The notes below the pieces were generated by a model. The model did no database searches, was not told the DNA's origin, and was given only the letters and a program-made list of their open reading frames with translations. This document shows, in pieces, positions 33,850-46,209 of a stretch of DNA of 64,000 bases. The DNA is from Astragalus membranaceus (taxonomy: Eukaryota > Streptophyta > Magnoliopsida > Fabales > Fabaceae), in the NCBI GenBank assembly GCA_039519185.1, contig CM076850.1:159694462-159758461 (forward strand). The letters are read 5' to 3'. Position 1 is the stretch's first letter, and each line of letters begins with the position of its first letter. The translations under genes and the position numbers were made by a program.

Positions 33850-34253
33850 ATGCCTCAAGTTGAGAATATTATCTTGTTAGTATCAATCTTAAAACCATGT
33901 TTTAGTGGCCTAATTTAACAGTTTTCACCAATTTATTTAGATTAGCACCTTCTAAGAATCTAATAGAAGCTAATTCGATTCAGAACTTTGCCAAAAATTC
34001 CACAATAACCAAAATCCTTCATTGCTCTGTCTATCAACACAAGAGAACGAAACGAGGAAGGCTTTTCACTGCTTTGTTTTTGTTGGTATCACAATAGGAT
34101 CTTTGTAGTGTTAAATTTTGAGTAGAAGTTCAGGAAAATGCTTGAAGGTGCTCAAAGATATGTTGTTGTTGTTTGGGTGCAGCAGGTGAAGGTTAACTTG
34201 ATGGATCAATTAAGTGCTGGTCAAGAGATCTTTTGGTACTCCATACGGATTAG
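33850..34253. other. No clear gene
   Basis: A 41-codon frame starts at ATG 34139 (MLEGAQRYVVVVWVQQVKV) and runs into the palindrome at 34254. I recognise no domain. A TTGTTTTTGTTGG stretch and a possible GTGCAG splice-like site are seen, but no gene can be supported. Confidence 0.3.
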
Positions 34254-34423
34254 CACAATGTGAGAAGATGTTGAAAAACCAAAAAGATTAAACACATATA
34301 AATATATTGCATAACACAATTTTCGAAACTTATATTATATAATATAAGTTTCGAAAATTGTGTTATGCAATATATTTATATGTGTTTAATCTTTTTGGTT
34401 TTTCAACATCTTCTCACATTGTG
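34254..34423. repeat. Perfect 170 bp palindrome with no spacer
   Basis: The two 85 bp arms are exact reverse complements, meeting at 34338/34339 in TTATATTATATAATATAA. The outer ends are CACAATGTGAGAAG and CTTCTCACATTGTG. Pairing stops at 34253/34424 (G/T). It has no ORF and no clear target duplication. It lies 24 bp from the Copia insertion at 34448. Confidence 0.95.
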
Positions 34424-34700
34424 TTTAATCGTTGCATAATCCAAAATTGTTAAGTCTCTCAAACAGAAAAAACCGAGAACTTGGTGAAAGCAATTTCATT
34501 TCTTGAATGGAGAAAAGTACAAAGTGTCAAAGCTGACTTACAGCTTATATACAATCAGTTAGTTTAACTAAACTAGAGCTAATTACTAATCTGGTTTTCT
34601 AACTAATCTAGTTACAAATAAATTGAATAATAAAAATTATACTTGTAACTAAATGATAAATGAATGTAAGCATAACTTAATACCCCCCTCAAGGTGGGAA

Positions 34701-35336
34701 CTATATATCCAGCATTCCCAGCTTGCCAATGAGTTCAGAAAACAGAGGTTTGGGGAGTGCTTTTGTAAGAACATCAGCAAGTTGTTCCTTGGATGCAACA
34801 TGAATGAGTTTTATAAAGCTAGACTGCACATGTTCTCGCACAAAATGACAGTCAATGTCTATGTTTTTAGACCTTTCATTGCTTGTAGGATTGCTAGCCA
34901 TTTGGATTGCAGATTGACTGTCACACAGGACCATAATACCAGCTGGAATAATGTCAAAGACACGAAGGAGTTGTTTCAGCCAAAGCAATTTAGAGGTAAC
35001 AGTGGCTAGGGCCCTGTACTCTGCCTCAGCTGAGCTGCGAGCAACTGTAACATGTTTCTTTGATTTCCAGCTAACAAGAGCATTACTAAGGCACACAAAA
35101 TAACCAGTTGTGGATCTTCTAGTGGAGGCACGGCTTCCCCAGTCAGCATCCACATAGGCAGCTAGTGTCAAAGTAGCAGAAGAAGGGAAAAACAGACCTT
35201 TTCCAGTGCTTCCTTTAAGGTATCGCAGCAGATGATGGATAGCCTGCAGATGAGGTTGGTTAGGGTGGCTCATAAATTGACTAAGCTTATTGACTGCAAA
35301 GGCTATATCAGGTCTTGATATGGTAAGATACATCAA
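34701..35336 (-). pseudogene. Copia RNase H domain
   Basis: The frame covers the end of RT (TISRPDIAFAVNKLSQFM) and RNase H. DADWG, SSAEAEYRAL and CDSQSA supply the catalytic acidic residues, and the C-terminal KEQLADVLTKALP segment follows. It is separated from the RT frame by a frameshift near 35340-35400. Confidence 0.92.
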
Positions 35337-36180
35337 CCTGCCAATGAGCCTATGGTATTCTGATGGATTTTGCAGATCATCACCTTCAGATGTGGTTAGA
35401 CAGCTCTAGGATCCATTGGGATAGACACTGGTTTAGAGGCAGTGAAGCCAGTCTCAGACAGCAGTTGGAGGGTGTACTTTCGTTGACATAAATGAATGCC
35501 TTTAGGTGAATTTGCAATCTTCAAACCTAGAAAGTATTGGAGGTCTCCTAGGACCTTCAACTTGAAATGTTGTTGCAGCATATCTTTTGTGGAGGAGAGT
35601 AAATCATCGTTGGGGCTTGCCACAATGATGTCATCCACATAAACAAGAAGAGCAACAAAGGTGGAGTCTTTACCTTTGGTAAACAAAGATGTATCAACTG
35701 TGCTTTGTTTGAAACCATGTTGCTGAATTGTGGAAGAAAATTTTGCATACCATTGCCTTGAAGCTTGCCTTAACCCATAAAGAGACTTGTTCAGTTTGCA
35801 CACCATAGACTTGTCTTGACAGGGGTAGCCCAATGGAAGTTTCATATAAACTTCCTCATGGAGATCTCCATTGAGGAAAGCGTTGTTAATATCAAGTCGT
35901 AGAAGTTTCCACTGTTTCTGTGCAGCAATGGTGAGTAGAACTCTGACAGTTGTGAGCTTGGCTACTGGTGAGAAAGTCTCAACAAAATCAATACCAGCTT
36001 GTTATGAGAAGCCACGAGCAACTAGACGAGCTTTGTGGCGATCAATACTGCCATCAGCACCATACTTTACCTTGTAAAGCCATCTACAACTGATTGGATG
36101 TTTCCCAAGAGGCAGAGGAACAATTGTCTAGGTATTGTTGACCTCTAGGGCTGTTATTTCTTCAGCCATTGCTAGGCGCC
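35337..36180 (-). pseudogene. Copia reverse transcriptase domain
   Basis: It contains WLYKVKYGADGSIDRHKARL, then NGDLHEEVYM, LNKSLYGLRQASRQWY and the catalytic VYVDDI box. In-frame stops occur at about 36006 (TAA in the GFS-QAGIDF segment) and 36130 (TAG). A frameshift follows the SIPMDPRA segment. The RT is inactive. Confidence 0.9.
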
Positions 36181-36442
36181 ATTCCTCAAACTTGACTGCC
36201 CGATGATAAAATTCAGGTTCAACAACAGCAACAACCTGACATATGTATGCTTTGTATGCAGGAGAGAGCCTGTCACAGGATGTATGATGTTGAATTGGGT
36301 GAACAACATTGCAGTCATAATCTTGGAGAGCAATTGGAGGTCTAGTGACACTTGTGGATCTCCTAAGGGGGTTCAGCTATAGGTGGTGAATTGTCAAGTG
36401 CAGAGGGTGAATTTGCTGGCTCAGTCTGGTGTGGTGGCTGGG

Positions 36443-36928
36443 TCAATTACTGGAGCAGGTGTAGTTACATGGGAACTGTCTCAGTGTCTGACATTGTTTG
36501 AGATGGGTCAGGAATTGATTTTGGAATGACAATATCTGCAAGGGGGTCATAGGACTCTGATTTAGGAAAATTGCTAAAGGGAAAGACATTTTCATGGAAG
36601 GTGATGTCTCTTGAAATGAGAAACTTGTTGGATGCAGGGTCATAAACTCTATAGCCCTTGTACCCCATGGGATAGCCCATGAAGATGCAAGGAGTGGCCC
36701 TAGGACTGAATTTGGTTCGTGTGGGTGGAGTGGTGGCAATATAGCAAAGGCAACCAAGTGTTCTAAGTGTTGTATAGTCAGGTGGTTATTTGTATAGTTT
36801 CTCATATGGAGCGAGGCTATGAAGGTTCCTAGACGGTGTTCTATTGATTATGAAGGCTGCAGTGGATACACATATCCCCTAATATTGGATGGGAATGGTA
36901 GCTTGGAACATTAGGGCACGAGCAACAT
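36443..36928 (-). pseudogene. Copia integrase C-terminal remnant
   Basis: Just after the deletion joint (36928 down) the sequence gives HLLNVARALMFQ and STAAFIINRTPS, the last part of the integrase core. A frame change leads to FMGYPMGYKGYRVYDP, as in Copia integrase C-termini. The zinc-binding and catalytic DDE parts are absent. Confidence 0.8.
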
Positions 36929-37969
36929 TCAGCAAATGGCATTGCATATATTAACAGATGCACCTATATCTATGATCCATTTATGAGATGATGCAACAGA
37001 TACAGATTCATATAGGGAGAAAATCATACCAACTATGGAATCATCCTCAGGTTCAAGGGTGCCGGTGCATGCCATTTGCTGTTGCAGGTATTGTATCATA
37101 GCCTGATACTGAGGTGCAGTGAATGTAGAAGGATCAGATGATTGAAGGGAGGAGTCACCAACTTGATGAACAACAGGTGTGGAATTCTTCTTGAAGCCTG
37201 GTGGATATCCATGTTTCTTAAAGCATTTGTCCTCATTATGCCCAAGAATGTTGCAATGTGTGCACAATGGTCGGTCTCTCTTTGAATTTGGACGAGGCTT
37301 GATCTTGGAGTCATTTCTGTTGACAGCACACGCAAGTTGCTGTGCACTGATAGTGTGACTGCTGCCAATTTCCTTCATGTTCAAGATTTGACCTCGAATG
37401 GAATTGAAGTCTTCATTGAGTCCCGTCAAGAAGGACATAACGTGATCCTTTTGCTGATTTGCCTTGCAAGAACAACCACCACACACACAAGAAGTGGAAG
37501 TGTTGACTTCCTGTAACTCCTTCCCGAGTGCCTGAATCTTGGAGAAGTAGGTGCTACCAGAAAGATCGCCTTGCACACAGCTAACTAGGTCACGCTTGAG
37601 TTGGAAGATCCGTGGACCATTAGGTTGGTGAAATTGATCGTGAAGAACGTTCCACATCTCCGCCGCGGAGGTGGAATAGATCACATTTGGGATTAGGTCT
37701 TTGGAAATAGAATTTAGGATCCAGGATGATACGACAGTGTTATTCTGAAACCATGATTGATACTTAGGATCTCCTTCATCAGGTTCAGGTAGATCGCCAT
37801 TGATGAATCCAAACTTGTTCTTCGCGTTGAGCGTGATCGTCATCGAACGACGCCACGAATAGTAATTTTCTTTGCCAGTGAGGAGATGAGACACAAGAAC
37901 CGTGCCTGGATGATCGGAGTTGCCGATGTGATATGGATTTGTGTAGGGATTCGTTGGTGGTGTCGCCAT
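36929..37969 (-). pseudogene. Copia gag plus protease start
   Basis: It starts MATPPTNPYTNPY at 37969, with the gag segments LLTGKENYYSWRRSM and ALGKELQEVN and the CCHC zinc knuckle CTHCNILGHNEDKC. The protease motif WIIDIGAS has Ile where the active site normally has Thr (DTGA). The reading stops 7-8 residues later at the deletion joint. Confidence 0.92.
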
Positions 37970-38433
37970 TGGAGATGCGAACAGAGAGGAACACACCGAG
38001 TAGATGCGGTTGCGAATCGGAGAAGATCGCCGTATCAGAGGCGGTTACGAGGAACTGAAAACGGTTATTCTATTAATACCATGCTAAGTCTCTCAAAGAG
38101 AGAAAACTGAGAACTTGGTGAAAGCAAGTTCATTTATTGAAGGGTGAAAATGAAAAAGTACAAAGTGTCAAAGCTGACTTACAGCTTATATACAATCAGT
38201 TAGTTTAACTAAACTAGAGCTAACTAGTTTGGTTTTCTAACTAATCTAGTTACAAATAAATTGAATAATAAAAATTACACTTGTAACTAAATGATAAATG
38301 AATGTAAGCATAGCTTAATAAAAATGTATAAATAGTTAGGAGGTTAAGTTTTTGAAAGCATTTCAAATGTTTCTAAAAAGTATATTGCAAACGTTTATAT
38401 CTTAAATGGCGTAGTATCTTCGCTTCTCGGGTA

Positions 38434-38850
38434 GTGGTCAATTTGGGGTCTCGGTGGAAAGTAAGGAATGGTGGGCAGATTTCTATATGGAATGATCCGT
38501 GGTTAAAGGGAGGGAGGGATGCATTTGTTCGATCACCTATGATTGTAGTAGGGACGGAGCACTTCAAGGTAAAAGATTTATGGTTGCCAAATTCTAGAGA
38601 TTGGAATAAACATTTGGTGGAGCAATTGTTTCTGCCACATGAAGCAAATAGAATCTGTGCAATGGCAATATTAAATGAAGAGGAAGAGGATAGACTTATA
38701 TGGTGGAGGAGCAGAAGTTGCTCTTACTCGGTAAAGTCGGCATATTTTACAATTATGGATGAACTGGTGGAAAGCTCTCACTTGCGGGTACAAGGTCAGT
38801 GGCTTTTAATTTGGAAGCTCAAAATTCCCCCTAAAACTAATCAATTTAAC
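38434..38850 (+). pseudogene. L1-type LINE 3' ORF2 fragment
   Basis: The segments SRWKVRNGGQISIWNDPWL, then DRLIWWRSRSCSYSVKSAY and LLIWKLKIPPKTNQF match the region between RT and the C-terminal zinc-binding part of plant L1 LINEs. It is a 140-residue fragment with no catalytic core, ending where the Helitron-like region begins. Confidence 0.8.
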
Positions 38851-38875
38851 TACTTTTGTTAAAATCAATCAATTT

Positions 38876-40450
38876 AACCACTACAAAAAATTACCAAATA
38901 ACGATTTTATAATTACTAAAAAAGAGTAAAATGCCAACGGAAATGCCAACGGGAGTGCCAACGAGAGCGCCAATGGGAGTGGCAACGAGAGCGCCAACGG
39001 GAGAGGCCACGGGAGTGGCAACGATAGAGGGACAAAAAAGTGAGGGACAAAAAACTGATTGAAAACTGCAATCAGAAGCTGCAACTGACGCAACAAAACG
39101 ACAAATAACAGCAAATTTTAAAACCAACTTTTTTTCCAGTTTTTTTCCAATTTTTTTCAGTTGTTCTTTCCATAAAAAATCCCCTTGTTGTCAGTTTTTT
39201 TTACTAAAAACATAATTTTTTTAACTATTTCTATAATTTACTCAAACTACTAAAATTAATCAATTTAACTACTACCAATTATCAAAAAAAACCATACCTC
39301 TAATAATAGTTTCAAAATTATTTATTCCAAAAAATTAAATTATTAAATTAATATCACACTCAATAATTAAATAATTTAAATTTACTATTTACTATAATCT
39401 CGCTATTAAAACTACTAAAATCAATCAATTTTTCATGTAATAAATAAAATCAATCAATTTAACCACTAACAATTGTAATATTAAATCATATAGAAAAAGG
39501 AGAAAACATGTGGCAACGGGAGCGGCAACGAGAGACTGACAACGAGATCGGCAACGAGAGCGGCAACGGAGTGCCAACAAGAGAGGGAACGAGAGCGCCA
39601 ACGAGAGTGCCAACAAGAGAGGAAACGGGAGCGACGGGGCTGCGTATTTTGCCTTTTACTCCATTATTAATATTATAAGAAGATACTGATTTTGTTTTAA
39701 CTTTTTGCAACACAACTATTTTAGTAAATTCACCGCTAAAAGACAAAATTTGCAACACAACGAGAGCGGCAATTCGATATTGGCAATGGAATCGACAACG
39801 AGAGCGACAATGGGAACATGAGTGAGAACAAGAGAGGCAAGGAGAGCGCCAACGTGGATGCATATTTTAAAAAATCTTATTTTCTTTTTTCTTCATTTTT
39901 ACTCCATCTAAAATTTATTATTTATTATAATCTCTTTATTAAAACTATTAATTAAAATGAATCAATTTAACCACTAAGCATTATAAAAATACAACTTTAG
40001 CAACTACCAAACTTTACAAAATAATTTACTTATAATTAAACGAATATGATTTAATTAATATTAAATCATATAGAATAATATGAGTTAACATGTGGCAACG
40101 GGAGCGACAACGAGAGACTGGCAATGGGAGCTGCAACAGGAGTGGCAACGAGAGTGGCAACCAGAGTGCCAACAGGAGTGCCAACGAGTATGCAAATGGG
40201 AGTGTCAACGGGAATGCATATTTTACCTCTAATGTCTAAATACATTATTATGGATCAATGTAATTCTGATTGTCAATCTCCTTTTTTTTCTTCGACTCAA
40301 TATAATTTTCATTTGTATCTTATATGACATAATACCTATCTTTTTCCACTTTGAATTTCAACTCATACATTTTGGACATCGATCACGACTTATGATTATC
40401 TTCCAAATTACTATTATGACTTCATGACAATACACCGACCATAGAGTGTC
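38876..40450. mobile_element. Helitron-like region with GGGAGCGCCAACGAG minisatellites (copy 1)
   Basis: AT-rich stretches (AATCAATTTAACCACTA repeated) alternate with three clusters of a ~12 bp unit such as GCCAACGGGAGC (38935-39025, 39500-39640, 40093-40220). The last ~230 bp (40220-40450) match 59750-59970, where they run on into a Helitron-type end. Here that end is missing. No Rep/helicase gene is present. Confidence 0.5.
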
Positions 40451-43400
40451 TTTTTTTAATCTCATTTGTTTTAAAAATCAGTTGTTTTTTTCTTTTAAAA
40501 ATCTTTTTTTAATCTACCATCTTAAAATCTTAGACAGTTCTCACTAGTAATGGCTTTTTTTTATTTTTCTTTTTCTTTTTTTTACTATTCATTCCATTCT
40601 CCACACACTTGATACTTTATTTTTTACACCTCCCTTTTGCTTATTATTGTTTATGTTCTTGACACGTTGTTGTCAAGGTGTCGAAAAAACCAACTCCATT
40701 CTTTAGTATGTTGTCGCCATAACACTTTGCCAGTAATATACTAAACTAATGAGGTGTCATGTGAATTGTGTGTTGTCATTTTATTGTTTTTGTGTCACAC
40801 TCTAAAGTTGCCACACATCTTAAATTGTGCGGTTAATTTATATTCTGCCATCTGTTTTTCTATTCGATTCCACCTATTTAATTGTCTCTACAACCCATCA
40901 AACAAATCCTCACTTCACCGACAAAGATAAAGCCAGGTTACTAAATTTCAAGTTACAAGGCAATTCTTTCAAAAATCAACAGAATATCAAATGAAACACA
41001 TAATGTGTTGTTTTGGTTCCTGTCATTCTTCTTTGCCTCTCTTTACATCAACGATGGATTTCTTTCTACTCACTTTTGTAAGTAGTGGAGCTATGGGATA
41101 CAACATCAATGTTGCTGAGTTTCCTACAAGTTCTGGCTGCTGGATTTCTTTCTACTCTCTTTTGTGAAGTGGAGCTATGGGATACAGCATCAATCTTACT
41201 GAGTTTACCCTTTATTTATCAATTTCGCTAGATTTATTTTACACCTATTGTAAGTTTACATCCATTTAAATGTGCAAAATACAGTTGGTCAAGCATGTAG
41301 AAACTGAACATTATATGTAAATTTGTAGTGAACCTAATTCCAAGTAAGTGCTTAACCCAAATCTTAGATAAATTAAACTCATTCAACAAACATTGTTCAA
41401 CTGTCAAAATAAACAAAATTTGTGATAGTTTATTAATGATGTCCCTGTCTTATGTATACTTATGAAGATGCCTAAAATTGTTCCCTGTCCCTGTCTCTAA
41501 CTGAAAGTGTGTCCTGGACTTTCTACTTTGTATTTCTCTCTCCCTCTTCTATGCTATCTTTGCCACTTATTGTTTCCACTTCAATTTTTGCTCCATCTTT
41601 TTACCTCTTATATTTACAATCGTTTCTGCTACTTATATTTTGAGTATTGAACACCAGGATTGTATAAGTTTTAAGTTATGGGACTTAAGTACTTGGTTAA
41701 GCTTAATGGGGTTCATGGAACCATTTGATAATTATTTATCGAAAGTTTTTAGTTGTGTTCAATATTCAATAACAGGAAGTTACTCTGATGTATGCCAAGT
41801 GGTGCACTTTGGTATTTCTACAAACTAGAAATATCGGGGTTTTAAGTCATGGGACTTAAGTACTTGGTTAAGCTTAATGAGGTTCATGGAACAATATTCA
41901 ATAACAGGAAGTTACTCTATGTATGTCAAGTGATGCACTTTAGTATTTCTACAAGCTAGAAATATCGGGGTGTTATATTATGGTAGGGGAAAAATTTGTA
42001 AGTTAAAAATCATACTCAAAAAATAGAGGAGTTATGAACAGAACAATTAGAAAATATCTATTTCCCAATAGCAGACTACCAATACAACAAAGATGAAGGT
42101 GCCAAAACTTCTTATTTTTCAATCTAAGAGTAAGTTGATGGTAGTTCCTTAAAATTAAGTTCAGCTATCATGGCATAATAAGTCATTAAATAAATTCATT
42201 TCAATTATAGTTTCTTTTATTACCTCGGAGCAATGAAAAGTGTGTCCCGGACTTTCTACTCTATATTTTTGTCTCCCTCTTCTCTGCAATGAAACCGAAA
42301 TTGCATTGGAGCCATGGAAAGTGTGTCCCGGACTTTCTACTTTGTATTTCTGTCTCCCTCTTCTCTGCTATCTTTGCCACTTTTATTGTTTCTTCTTCAA
42401 TTGTTGCTCCATCTTTTTACCTTCTATTAGAAAAAAAAATTTGTGCGTTAGAAATCATACTCAAAAAATAGAGTTATGAACAGAACAAGTGGACAAGATC
42501 TATTTCCCAATGGCAGCCTACCTACCAATACAACAAAGATGAAGGTGACAATTATTCTTTATTTTTCAATCTAAGAGTAAGTTCATGGTAGTTTCTTGAA
42601 ATCAAGTTCAGCTATCATGGCATGATAAGTCATTAAATAAATTCATTTCAATTATATTTTCTTTTACCTTGACTATCAAATATGGTTAATTGCAGCGCTC
42701 ATAGTTACCACCAAGAAAGGCTATATGAATCAAAAGGGGCATTTAAATTCATGCTACTTTACATATATCGTTTGTATAAAGGCATACATAACAATATGCA
42801 ATGAATAATTTATAAAACTCTGTATGCAGTACATAGATAATTAAATTGAATCATGATGCTTCAAAAGGAAGTCTTTAGTGGAGCTGTCATTTTTTGTCCC
42901 ATTTCTACTCAAACCAAGTACAAAAGCAAACTAAAATGTAATAACTTTATCACATTACAATAACTTCGTCACATTAATTGTTCCAGCACAAATCATCATG
43001 TCATGGCAACCAATATAAGTGAGACATAGTACCTCTGGACGTAGTATATCAGTACATATGTAAATAGCATATAACTACCATATCTCTAAATAATAAGAAA
43101 AGCTAAGAAATGAGCAGACTAAAACATAGTATTATTGTGAATTTTGTTGCCCTAGAGTGCAAGCATGGTATTATTTGTGACTTCACTGTTTTGGTATTTG
43201 ATACAGTTTTTAAATAATTAATAGATTGGATTAATAATATACCTTTCAGATTGGATTAAGTCCTTCGCTCCTCTACTTTACCAAGGGAGTAGTTTCCCTA
43301 TGTACTTAGACATTCAACTCTCTCAAGATAAACACTCAATCATTGAACCAAAAGGAAGAGCAAGAATTGGGAGATCTGTTGCAGCATAAGGTTGATCTTG

Positions 43401-43640
43401 AGTACTAACTACTAACTCTCAATGACCATAAGCAATAATACATGAACCTCTTCCTCAATACCCTCTTCCGTAGTACTAACTCTCATATTCTTTCATGTAA
43501 GGATCTAAACACAGATTTGGTAAATACTTCAGCATATAGGTGACATTCTTGGCAAGTTATATTAGGTTCTTTTTAAATCTTATGATAAATGATAAAATTC
43601 CTTACTTTGTGAAATGAACATAGATTGGATTATGTGGTAT
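40451..43640. other. 3.2 kb without a supported gene
   Basis: Local direct repeats are visible: GTGGAGCTATGGGATACA (41084, 41167), TTAAGTACTTGGTTAAGCTTAATG (about 41683, 41853), and TCCCGGACTTTCTACT (42245, 42326; related at 41512). About 43560-43470 on the minus strand reads EVFTKSVFRSLHERI, possibly a tiny Copia RNase H tail. Nothing else is recognisable. The region may be non-coding sequence carried with the captured gene fragments at its right end. Confidence 0.4.
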
Positions 43641-43658
43641 ATGGAATAGATCAATTAC

Positions 43659-43745
43659 CCAAAAAGCAGGCAGAGCACATAACATGTTCAATGGCCCCAA
43701 ATCAGCACCTCTCATTTCCATGTATCTCTTTAGCCTCACCAGCAT
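43659..43745 (-). pseudogene. GSH1-like (glutamate-cysteine ligase) exon fragment
   Basis: The minus strand reads VRLKRYMEMRGAD, then a diverged LGPLNM, then LCALPAFW. In plant glutamate-cysteine ligase the corresponding block is the well-conserved EVRLKRYLEMRGAD...RLCALPAFWV. The match stops at a GT (43658-43657), where an intron donor would be expected, so this is a genomic exon piece and not a processed copy. No other GSH1 exon is seen. Glutathione synthesis cannot come from it. Confidence 0.75.
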
Positions 43746-43764
43746 AAAATTTAATATTGGCCAA

Positions 43765-46209
43765 TGTAGCGACCGAAAAATCCGGAGGAGGGATTCTTCG
43801 AAGTTCTTGAATGAAGCCGCCACCAAAGTTTTAGTTTAAGGGCAAACATTGGAAAATCCCTATTGAGTAGATAAAGGGGTCTTGCGGACCAGATTTAGGC
43901 TCGGGAGTCGTTTATGCGTAGGGAAGGTATTAGCACCCTACGACACCCTTCCTAAGGAAGGTTACCTTTTAACTAAATGTGTAAACGTTTATTAATTCAA
44001 AAATAATGATTTTACCCTTATAATAATAATAAAAAAGAAGACTCGATAAGCAATTAGTTATTTTTTGTACTTTTGGAGAAAATGAGAGAAATGAATTAAA
44101 AGAGAAAAAAGAAAAGAAAAAAAAGGTTTTTTATTAATGCAATTGACAGATGTGGGCCCCCATCTGCTCCTACGTATCTCCTGGTAGAGAATCAAATCAC
44201 ACGTAGTTCTTGGTAGAAAATATTTGTCTGTTGGTGTTTTTTTTATTTTTTTGAAATCGGGAGAGGTACTCGTGACGGCCAAACAAGTAAAACTCAGAGT
44301 GGTCGTCACTCATAGCTCGTTTAAAAACTAAAACTGTTACTTGCTATTTGGAAAAAAAAATAGGTTCGTGAAAGAAAATATTTATTTAAGGAAAAAAAAT
44401 CTTTTTTTTAAAAAAAGAAACAGGAGGTGCAGCAATAAAATGGGGTGTGATTAGCAGAAAAGGGTTGTATTTTAAAATAGTGGGAGCAGAAAACAGGCCC
44501 AGTTCGTTTTCTAAAAAATGGGCTTGCACAAGGGGATGCAAGCTGTTAAAAACAAGTAGTGCACTTAGAAGCTGGGGTTGTATAAAACAGTCTAGGAGTG
44601 TGAACAGCAAAAGGCCCGGTCTGTGTTCTATGCTTATCAGCCCACGAAACATGGGCTTGTCAGGAGGGGGTGTTTCATTAAAAACGGTGGTGTATGAAGC
44701 AATCTGATTAAAAATTAACAAAATTATTATAAAAAGATACTTGGACTATATAAGGCTAATTGAAAAAAAACAAAACCCTAATTCTCCTCATTCATCACCA
44801 GCGCCGCACCAACCGATTCCCTCAACCCTAATTTTTACTTTCTTCTCTCTCAGCGCCGCGACATTCCCCTATCCCCTACCTCTCCGTTCTTCTCTTTCTC
44901 GCACCGATCTGCCTCTCCTCCCTCTCTAACTTAATTTCGTTTTTTTTTCTCACCGATCCCCACTTCTCACCCCCCTCAACCGATCCTAGTTTCTTCTTCT
45001 TCCCCAAATCCAGAGCTACTTTTACTTTCAATAGAGAGAGAAAGATTTTTGGTGAGAAGGGGAAATAGGTTTCGCGAAAATTGTGAAGAGGAAGGGTCGC
45101 GAAGATGGAGAGAGAACGGCGAACGGTGTAGAAAACGAAGGGAAGAGGGAAGAACGCGACAGTGGTTATGGTGTGGCTCACGGTGGTGGTTACGAGGATG
45201 GTGGCGGTGACGGAGCTTCGGTGGTGGTGTGTTTACGAAGGGAGAGGGCGACGGTGATTGATGATGAGATATGGTGTTCGCGTTGCGTGGTGGTGGTGCT
45301 GTGAGGGCGACGGAAGGGATTACGCCGGAGGGAGCCAAACACAGTGGGGAGCCGTGGAGGCACCGGCGTTGTGGCGGCGTTTCAGGGAGAGGAGTGGTGC
45401 GAAGTGATGGTGTGGGGGGGTTTCTGTGGTGGTGCACGGTGGTGGTGCACGGCGGCCACCACCACAGATGGCTCAGTAGCTTTCCCTCTCTCTCTCTCTC
45501 TGTTTTCTGATTTTGTGTTTTCGGTTCTGTGTCTGTAATTGTTTGTGTGTTTTTTTTCTCTGTATCCCCCTCTCTGTTTCTCAGTTGAGTTTTTTATAGA
45601 ATAGTAAACTAATGGGACAAATTTTGTTGTTATGATTTTGCAGAGAATCAGAGTAGTGGGAGACAAGGCAGCAAAGGAGGTGCTGCCCAAAGCTGCTTGG
45701 TTGCTGCTGATTTTGGAAAAAAAAACAAGGGAGCAAGAAGAAGGGACATTTGGCTTCACTCCTCAAATGCTGCTGCCAGCTTTATTTTTATTTTACTTTT
45801 AATCTTTGTACTTTTTGTATTTTATTTTTTGTCTAGATGTGTAACAAAGTTGACTTTGTGAAAACATTGATTAAAAAAAACATTTATTTGCAATCTGATT
45901 TTTATTTGATTTTTATAACAAAATTAAACCGATAACAACGACGAAAAACATACGTACGCGACAAGACGCGAATGCGCGTCCACAATGAGAATACGTGAAT
46001 TCGCGTACTAAAATAAACAACCGTACACAACGAGGCGCGAACACGCGTTCGCAACGAGGACAAAAAATATGTACATTATTAAAAATCGCACGCGCGCACA
46101 ATGAGAAGTAACACGCATATACACGACTGGGAACGACACACATAAACGACAAAAACAATATTTTGGATTTTCTAGTTTTAAATTAGCTGGACAAAATTAG
46201 GGTATGACA
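43765..46209 (-). repeat. 3' LTR of element 2
   Basis: Carries the conserved islands seen in the other LTRs (GTAGGGAAGGTATTAGCACC at 43918, CTACGTATCTCCTGGTAGAG at 44171) and a GGTGGTGG-rich centre (45180-45470). Short ORFs at 44976-45538 repeat identically in the other LTR and are not considered genes. Confidence 0.92.

Larger units (their letters stand above)
34448..38320 (-). mobile_element. Ty1/Copia LTR retrotransposon, internally deleted
   Basis: The LTRs are 34448-34682 (235 bp) and 38082-38320 (239 bp). The target duplication AAAAT is at 34443-34447 and 38321-38325. In element orientation a TGGTAT-starting primer site follows the 5' LTR (38081 downwards), and a G-rich polypurine tract (CCCCCC on the plus strand at 34683) precedes the 3' LTR. 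The order gag, protease, integrase, RT, RNase H is diagnostic of Copia. At 3.87 kb it is short, because most of protease and integrase is gone. Stops and frameshifts make it non-autonomous. Confidence 0.93.

Noticed and set aside
44976..45538. Several GC-rich ORFs present identically in both LTRs of element 2
   Set aside because: Identity is explained by the LTRs being copies of each other. Frames overlap on both strands and composition is GGTGG repeat.
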